Positions 41,616-44,973 of a stretch of DNA of 44,973 bases are shown here, in pieces. The notes beneath the pieces were generated by a model. That model did not search any database and was not told where the DNA came from. It saw nothing but the letters and a program-made list of their open reading frames with translations. The number at the start of each line of letters is the position of its first letter. Position 1 is the first letter of the stretch. The position numbers and the translations under genes were made by a program. Origin of the DNA: Rhodospirillaceae bacterium (GTDB lineage Bacteria; Pseudomonadota; Alphaproteobacteria; Rhodospirillales; UBA2165); NCBI GenBank assembly GCA_018674495.1, contig JABHAA010000081.1, positions 1-44,973 on the forward strand. The letters run 5' to 3'.

Positions 41616-42629
41616 CTACCGTATTGGAACGCGCATCCGTTCTAGTGTGGAGATTGCTACAGCTAGGCCTTGATTTGCTGCTGCCCGAAACCATTTGATT
41701 GCTTGATTTCGATCCTGAGGAACTCCAAACCCGTTTCTGTACATATATCCAAGATTAAACTGGGCTTTAGCTAGTCCCTGTGCGGCCGGGTTGCGAAGCC
41801 ATTTTTCTGCTTCAAGATAATTTTTGTTAAATCCTAATCCATGAAGATATCTATGGCCGACGGCATTCTGAGAATTAATGAGGCCTTGCATAGCTGATTT
41901 TAGAAACCACCTATTTGCTTCCACATCGTTTTTTGGCACCCCGGAACCAACAGAATACATAAATCCCAGATTATGCTGCCCCTGTGGGTGACCCTGATTT
42001 GCAGCCAATCGGAACCACTTGACTGCTACCGTATAGTCTCTAGGCACGCCGGACCCAGCAGCATAAATATGACCTAGCCTCACTTGTGACTGCGGGTGCC
42101 CTTTTTCAGCCTGTTGGGTCAGCAACGCCAATTGTGAAGTGTTGGCAATCGGCGGCGGCGGGTTAGTAGGTACGACCGGAATTGAAGCTGTGTGTACAGC
42201 AGGAGAATGTGAGTTTTGTATGGTTGGTGTTGCCGCAGATTGCGTGGTGGGAACTTCGCATTTAGTGTTCCCATATTGTTGGTAGCATGTGTTTCGAGTG
42301 CAGTTGGAAACGAAGTTTCTACGGGCGCTTCTATTCAAGTCTACATTTTCTATATCATTGTAGTATTCCCTTACGGATTTTGTGCCTTGTCGGCAATTTG
42401 TATCAATTGTATCTCCAAGGCCATATGAGGTGCAGCTGACACGCCCATCAGGAACTTGGACCCTCCTACTTTTCTTAACCAGCTGTTGCACTATTTTAGG
42501 CGGATATGCGGCGAATCCTTTTTGCTGGCAAGCGTACTTGGCGGCGTCAAACTGAGGAGTAGAACAACCGCTTACAACTACCGCAGTTGCAATTTTTGCC
42601 ATGCGTTTAACGGACCTACTATTTAGCAT
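41616..42629 (-). CDS. Sel1-repeat lipoprotein
   Basis: This is a 337-residue protein with a signal sequence and lipobox VVSGC (C22). A Cys-rich region (about 30-125) and a Pro/Thr-rich linker follow. From residue 174 there are four full Sel1/TPR-like repeats of 36 residues (AEKGHPQSQVRLGHIYAAGSG..., ANQGHPQGQ..., AMQGLINSQ..., AAQGLAKAQ...) and a partial fifth. Sel1 repeats mediate protein contacts. It lies 18 bases after the protease gene on the same strand and has GGAGA before its ATG, so the two form an operon. Function is unknown; an envelope-associated scaffold for the protease is plausible (inference). Confidence 0.85.
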   Translation of the reverse strand: MLNSRSVKRMAKIATAVVVSGCSTPQFDAAKYACQQKGFAAYPPKIVQQLVKKSRRVQVPDGRVSCTSYGLGDTIDTNCRQGTKSVREYYNDIENVDLNRSARRNFVSNCTRNTCYQQYGNTKCEVPTTQSAATPTIQNSHSPAVHTASIPVVPTNPPPPIANTSQLALLTQQAEKGHPQSQVRLGHIYAAGSGVPRDYTVAVKWFRLAANQGHPQGQHNLGFMYSVGSGVPKNDVEANRWFLKSAMQGLINSQNAVGHRYLHGLGFNKNYLEAEKWLRNPAAQGLAKAQFNLGYMYRNGFGVPQDRNQAIKWFRAAANQGLAVAISTLERMRVPIR

Positions 42630-42647
42630 TCAATTCTCCACAGCGCA

Positions 42648-43991
42648 TCAACTCGGTTCCCGATGACACATCACCATCAAGGTCTGCTTCTGCGCGATCT
42701 TCGCCAGAGCTTTTGTCGAAATTCTTTTCGACTTCGTTGACCATTTTGATGGCAGCCCGCTTGTGGTCAGAAACTGCTTTACCGTCGACGCCTTTATTCC
42801 AAAGTTTACGTTTTCAGGAAGTGAGCCCGTAGCCTTCGCTACTTTGAATTTATTCAGTTGAGCAACAACGACACCAACGATATTTCCGTAGCTGTCATAG
42901 ATTGGCCCGCCACTGTTTCCGGACTGCGCGGCAGCGTCCATTTGGAATTGCGCGGAGTCGTCACCAATGCCACGAACAGCGCTGACCATCCCGCCAGTGA
43001 CTTTGATCGTATTGCTGTACAATTCTCCATACGGAAAACCAGCGACCAGAACTCTTTCGCCCAACTCAACGTCTTTTAATCGCAACAGTCCGTGGGCGAC
43101 GAGTGGAACTACCTTGATGCCTAGCTTTTTGATTAGAGACTTTGTCTCGTCAGATGCCATTTCGAGTGAGCCGAGTTTCAGGAGAGCTAGGTCATTTCGC
43201 CGGTCATCCTCAACCAGTGCCGCACGGGTTTGAGTTTTGGCGTTGTCGCCTACAGTTATTCGACTGCAACCGTTGACAACGTGGGCGTTGGTGACCACAT
43301 GCCCTGACTTTGAGACGAAGAAGCCTGAACCGGAGCTGAACCGTTTTCTGTGTGGCGATTTGGGTTTCTCGGGTGGTGCTTTGGCTACTACTTTCGGTTT
43401 TCGGCTTGGTACTGCTGCTGGTGGTTTGGGGCTATGAACGGCTGCGATCTGTTGCTCGGTAAACCAACCTACCAGCCGGGCGCATTGTTGCTCGCCTAAT
43501 CCGCGGCGCTTGGCCTCCAATACTTGTTTGCGCCAGATGGAATTGGTTTCCCATTTCGGCGAATTCTGCTGAATTGCCTTCTGACACAGGCGTTCATCGC
43601 TGTCGTATGCGACAATCTCAATTTCAGCTGCGGAAGCAGGTGGATCGGTCCGTCTGACAGTATTGGCGCGCGCTCGCTTGGGGGATGCGGGAACGGCTGC
43701 GATCTGTTGCTCGGTAAACCAACCAGACAACCGAGCGCATTGTTGCTCGTCCAATCCGCGTTTTAGGGCTTCGACAACTCTGTGCCTGTATAGGCGCGTG
43801 TTATCCCATTTCGGACGCGATCTATCAAGCGCCAGCCTACATAATTGCTGGTTTGATGGACCGCTAAAATTCGAGGTCGATATAGATTTGGATGTGTCCT
43901 GTGAAATTTCGGGAAACGCTTGGCATCCCTCCAGCGCTAGCAACGCCACCGGAAATCCCAACAACCAAAACGATTTCACCGGAATACCCAT
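42648..43991 (-). CDS. Trypsin-like serine protease lipoprotein with two N-terminal repeat modules
   Basis: This is a 447-residue protein. The lipobox is LALEGC (C23). Two modules of about 50 residues (50-100 and 135-185) each read LC..A....PKW...R..V.EA..RGL.EQQCARL.GWFTEQQIAAV. A Lys/Pro-rich linker leads to a trypsin-like domain with H237 (TNAHVV), D267 (RNDLALL) and S360 (GNSGGPI). There is no PDZ domain, so it is not DegP. The modules have conserved Cys-W pairs and presumably bind a ligand or partner. It should act in the periplasm. No Shine-Dalgarno sequence is clear before the ATG. Confidence 0.87.
   Translation of the reverse strand: MGIPVKSFWLLGFPVALLALEGCQAFPEISQDTSKSISTSNFSGPSNQQLCRLALDRSRPKWDNTRLYRHRVVEALKRGLDEQQCARLSGWFTEQQIAAVPASPKRARANTVRRTDPPASAAEIEIVAYDSDERLCQKAIQQNSPKWETNSIWRKQVLEAKRRGLGEQQCARLVGWFTEQQIAAVHSPKPPAAVPSRKPKVVAKAPPEKPKSPHRKRFSSGSGFFVSKSGHVVTNAHVVNGCSRITVGDNAKTQTRAALVEDDRRNDLALLKLGSLEMASDETKSLIKKLGIKVVPLVAHGLLRLKDVELGERVLVAGFPYGELYSNTIKVTGGMVSAVRGIGDDSAQFQMDAAAQSGNSGGPIYDSYGNIVGVVVAQLNKFKVAKATGSLPENVNFGIKASTVKQFLTTSGLPSKWSTKSKRISTKALAKIAQKQTLMVMCHREPS
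43436..43505. repeat. Direct repeat inside the protease gene, copy A
   Basis: This 70-bp segment is nearly identical to 43691-43760; the first 34 bases are exactly the same and only a few mismatches follow. The distance is 255 bp, equal to 85 codons. It encodes the C-terminal part of each repeat module (EQQCARL.GWFTEQQIAAV). The high DNA identity points to a recent duplication or ongoing gene conversion. Confidence 0.8.
43691..43760. repeat. Direct repeat inside the protease gene, copy B
   Basis: This is the second copy of the 70-bp repeat described at 43436. In-frame recombination between the copies would delete exactly one 85-codon module. Confidence 0.8.
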
Positions 43992-44127
43992 TTTTGATGC
44001 TTAACAGTCCTAGTGGTCATTTGGTTAATTGTGGCATGCATTTAGGAGTAGTGTCCACTAACACAATCAGTGATTGGTTGAGTACGGAAGGATTAGAGTA
44101 GGATATTGGTGAAAGGTATCAATAAGG

Positions 44128-44144
44128 TGATGATACTGTCATCA
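44128..44144. promoter_or_regulatory. Palindrome upstream of the 44-residue membrane peptide
   Basis: TGATGA-TACTG-TCATCA is a perfect 6-bp inverted repeat with a 5-bp spacer, 37 bases before the small gene at 44182. It resembles an operator. No regulator can be named. Confidence 0.4.
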
Positions 44145-44181
44145 ATTTAGATTGGTTCTATTATTGATAGGAGGAGAGTTT

Positions 44182-44316
44182 ATGAAGTGGTATTGGATGC
44201 TGGCAATTGTGATATTAATAGCGTTGCTATTTAACGAATTAAGCGGAAAGAATGATTGTAATAACTGGATTGAAGGCTCCCCTGGAAAGTTAGGTTTTTG
44301 TGCTGATCCTTCTTGA
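44182..44316 (+). CDS. Small single-pass membrane or secreted peptide (44 residues)
   Basis: A 44-codon frame opens with a strong GGAGGAGAG ribosome site a few bases before the ATG. The peptide has an aromatic/hydrophobic N-terminal helix (MKWYWMLAIVILIALLFNE) and a polar C-terminal half with two cysteines (DCNNWIEGS and LGFCADPS). It is either a single-pass membrane microprotein or a secreted peptide with a disulfide. It stands alone between the protease operon and the next gene, in AT-rich DNA. I do not recognise the family. Confidence 0.6.
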   Translation: MKWYWMLAIVILIALLFNELSGKNDCNNWIEGSPGKLGFCADPS

Positions 44317-44483
44317 GCCGATCAACCATTACCCTAACGTTATCCCTTTTTATAGACGGGGAGGGGTCCCCGACTGGCTAGGAGATTGAGCGCCCACCCA
44401 ACTCAAACTGCACCCACTGCGATGTTGTTGCTGCCAAGCTCAGAGTGCCTGACTTGAAGGAAGGCAGAAACGGCAGACATTTT

Positions 44484-44825
44484 TTATTTGGGTGCAAGCC
44501 ATACTCGCTTCCCACCATGAGCGCCATAAAGGCGAGCTTTCCGCCAATTTAGTCGCTTTAGAATGTCAGATACCCGCTGTGGATGCGGCAGACCACCCGG
44601 GTGTTTTCCCCTTAATTTTCCGGACCCAATTATGTCATCCATCGTCCACGGACGTTTCAGTTGTTCTGGACTGAGCGTTCTGAAAAATTCGACCAGCTGT
44701 TGCTCGAGGGGTTTCACATCGGGATGCATAGTTTGGAGCGATGCGGTCACCTCTTGCCTGGCTAGTTCCCGCTCTTGCTTCTCCTGTTCGACTATCTTGC
44801 AGAGTCCGTCGATGTAGCTTCTCAT
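44484..44825 (-). CDS. Unknown protein with N-terminal coiled coil and possible winged-helix end
   Basis: This is a 113-residue protein. The N-terminal 30 residues are a charged helix (EQEKQERELARQEVTASLQ). The second half (RPWTMDDIIGSGKLRGKHPGGLPHPQRVSDILKRLNWRKARLYGAHGGKRVWLAP) looks like a winged-helix tail of the kind seen at the end of phage-type primases and DNA-binding proteins. That resemblance is by eye only. AGGAGG nine bases before the ATG gives a clear start. A 26-codon frame and TATAGA repeats lie upstream. It could belong to an integrated element extending past the window edge. Confidence 0.65.
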   Translation of the reverse strand: MRSYIDGLCKIVEQEKQERELARQEVTASLQTMHPDVKPLEQQLVEFFRTLSPEQLKRPWTMDDIIGSGKLRGKHPGGLPHPQRVSDILKRLNWRKARLYGAHGGKRVWLAPK

Positions 44826-44843
44826 TGTCAGCTTTCCTCCTAA

Positions 44844-44924
44844 CTAGACCCGAAAATGGCGGGTGGCGCACAGTTCGGGGCCGTTCGAGGTGTGGTTTGC
44901 GTCGATTGCGTCGATTTTACCCAT
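44844..44924 (-). CDS. Possible 26-residue leader peptide upstream of the unknown protein
   Basis: A 26-codon frame (MGKIDAIDANHTSNGPEL...) begins downstream of GAGAG and ends 18 bases before the start of the next gene. Its stop codon sits four bases from that gene's AGGAGG site, so translational coupling is possible. There is no family evidence; it may be a chance frame. Confidence 0.25.
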   Translation of the reverse strand: MGKIDAIDANHTSNGPELCATRHFRV

Positions 44925-44936
44925 TTTACTAAAACT

Positions 44937-44970
44937 CTCTATAAGCAATCTCTATAGGGAAGTTTCTATA
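44937..44970. repeat. Three TCTATA direct repeats at 13-14 bp spacing
   Basis: CTCTATA at 44937, CTCTATA at 44950 and TTCTATA at 44964 (TATAGAG/TATAGAA on the minus strand) lie upstream of the gene at 44825. Two further short tandem repeats sit beside them (GCGTCGATT twice, ATTTTAC twice). They may be operator sites, iterons or -10 elements; the window ends here. Confidence 0.45.
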
Positions 44971-44973
44971 AAC

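Noticed and set aside
44357..44372. CGGGGA-GGGG-TCCCCG hairpin as an intrinsic terminator of the small peptide gene
   Set aside because: The T-run lies before the hairpin, not after it, and the stem is only six base pairs; neither strand has the right layout.
1..44973. CRISPR arrays, tRNA or rRNA genes, insertion sequences
   Set aside because: I looked for regularly spaced repeats, tRNA-like cloverleafs, and transposase or integrase motifs on both strands and found none that could be supported.

Overview
The window looks like a chromosomal piece of an alphaproteobacterium, probably Rhodospirillales-like. The basis is a GC-rich, GCC/GGC-loving codon usage, tightly overlapping ATGA gene junctions, TRAP transport, aerobic-type indolepyruvate:ferredoxin oxidoreductases and many catabolic families typical of free-living or marine Alphaproteobacteria. 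This placement is an inference from gene content; no rRNA or marker gene is present. I found no tRNA, rRNA, CRISPR array or intact insertion sequence.

Layout. 1-1495 (minus): most of an old-yellow-enzyme/iron-sulfur flavoprotein reductase, cut by the window edge. 1786-2516: two small paralogous lipoproteins. 2834-5499 (plus): an operon of E1 alpha, E1 beta, a free lipoyl domain and a VOC protein. 5496-9082 (minus): iorA-iorB. 9375-11661 (plus): an overlapping operon of two DUF1538 membrane proteins, a PII-like protein and a CBS protein. It is divergent from iorA across a gap that holds an FNR/FixK-type box. 12214-18059 (plus): UbiD, HyuA, HyuB, Asp/Glu-racemase-like. 18066-21140 (minus): a TRAP transporter. 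21247-25051 (plus): a fused IorAB and a SnoaL-like protein. 25032-32040 (minus): a six-gene operon LeuC-like, LeuD-like, isocitrate-lyase-like, HyuB, HyuA, isochorismatase-like. 32105-34513: SnoaL-like, a second racemase-like protein and an aromatic FAD monooxygenase. 34510-41070 (minus): an operon of ABC substrate-binding protein, Rieske oxygenase, UbiD, FAA hydrolase and an HsaA-like flavin monooxygenase. 41.1-45 kb: visibly more AT-rich DNA with a trypsin-like lipoprotein, a Sel1-repeat lipoprotein, a 44-residue membrane peptide and an unknown protein preceded by short repeats.

How it fits together. From 2.8 to 41 kb the window reads as a catabolic region for carboxylated, aromatic or heteroaromatic compounds. 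It has uptake (TRAP and an ABC binding protein), ring oxygenation (Rieske, two flavin monooxygenases), prFMN-type decarboxylation (two UbiD), hydantoinase/carboxylase-like HyuAB (two sets), maleate-isomerase/AMDase-like enzymes (two), a hydratase-lyase pair (LeuCD-like plus isocitrate-lyase-like), and 2-oxoacid oxidation (IorAB in two architectures, E1 with a lipoyl domain). The same four classes (UbiD, HyuAB, racemase-like, Ior) occur twice, which suggests two related pathways. The substrate is not determined by the sequence.

The best candidates for an undescribed system are the DUF1538-DUF1538-PII-CBS operon and the LeuCD/lyase/HyuAB/isochorismatase operon.
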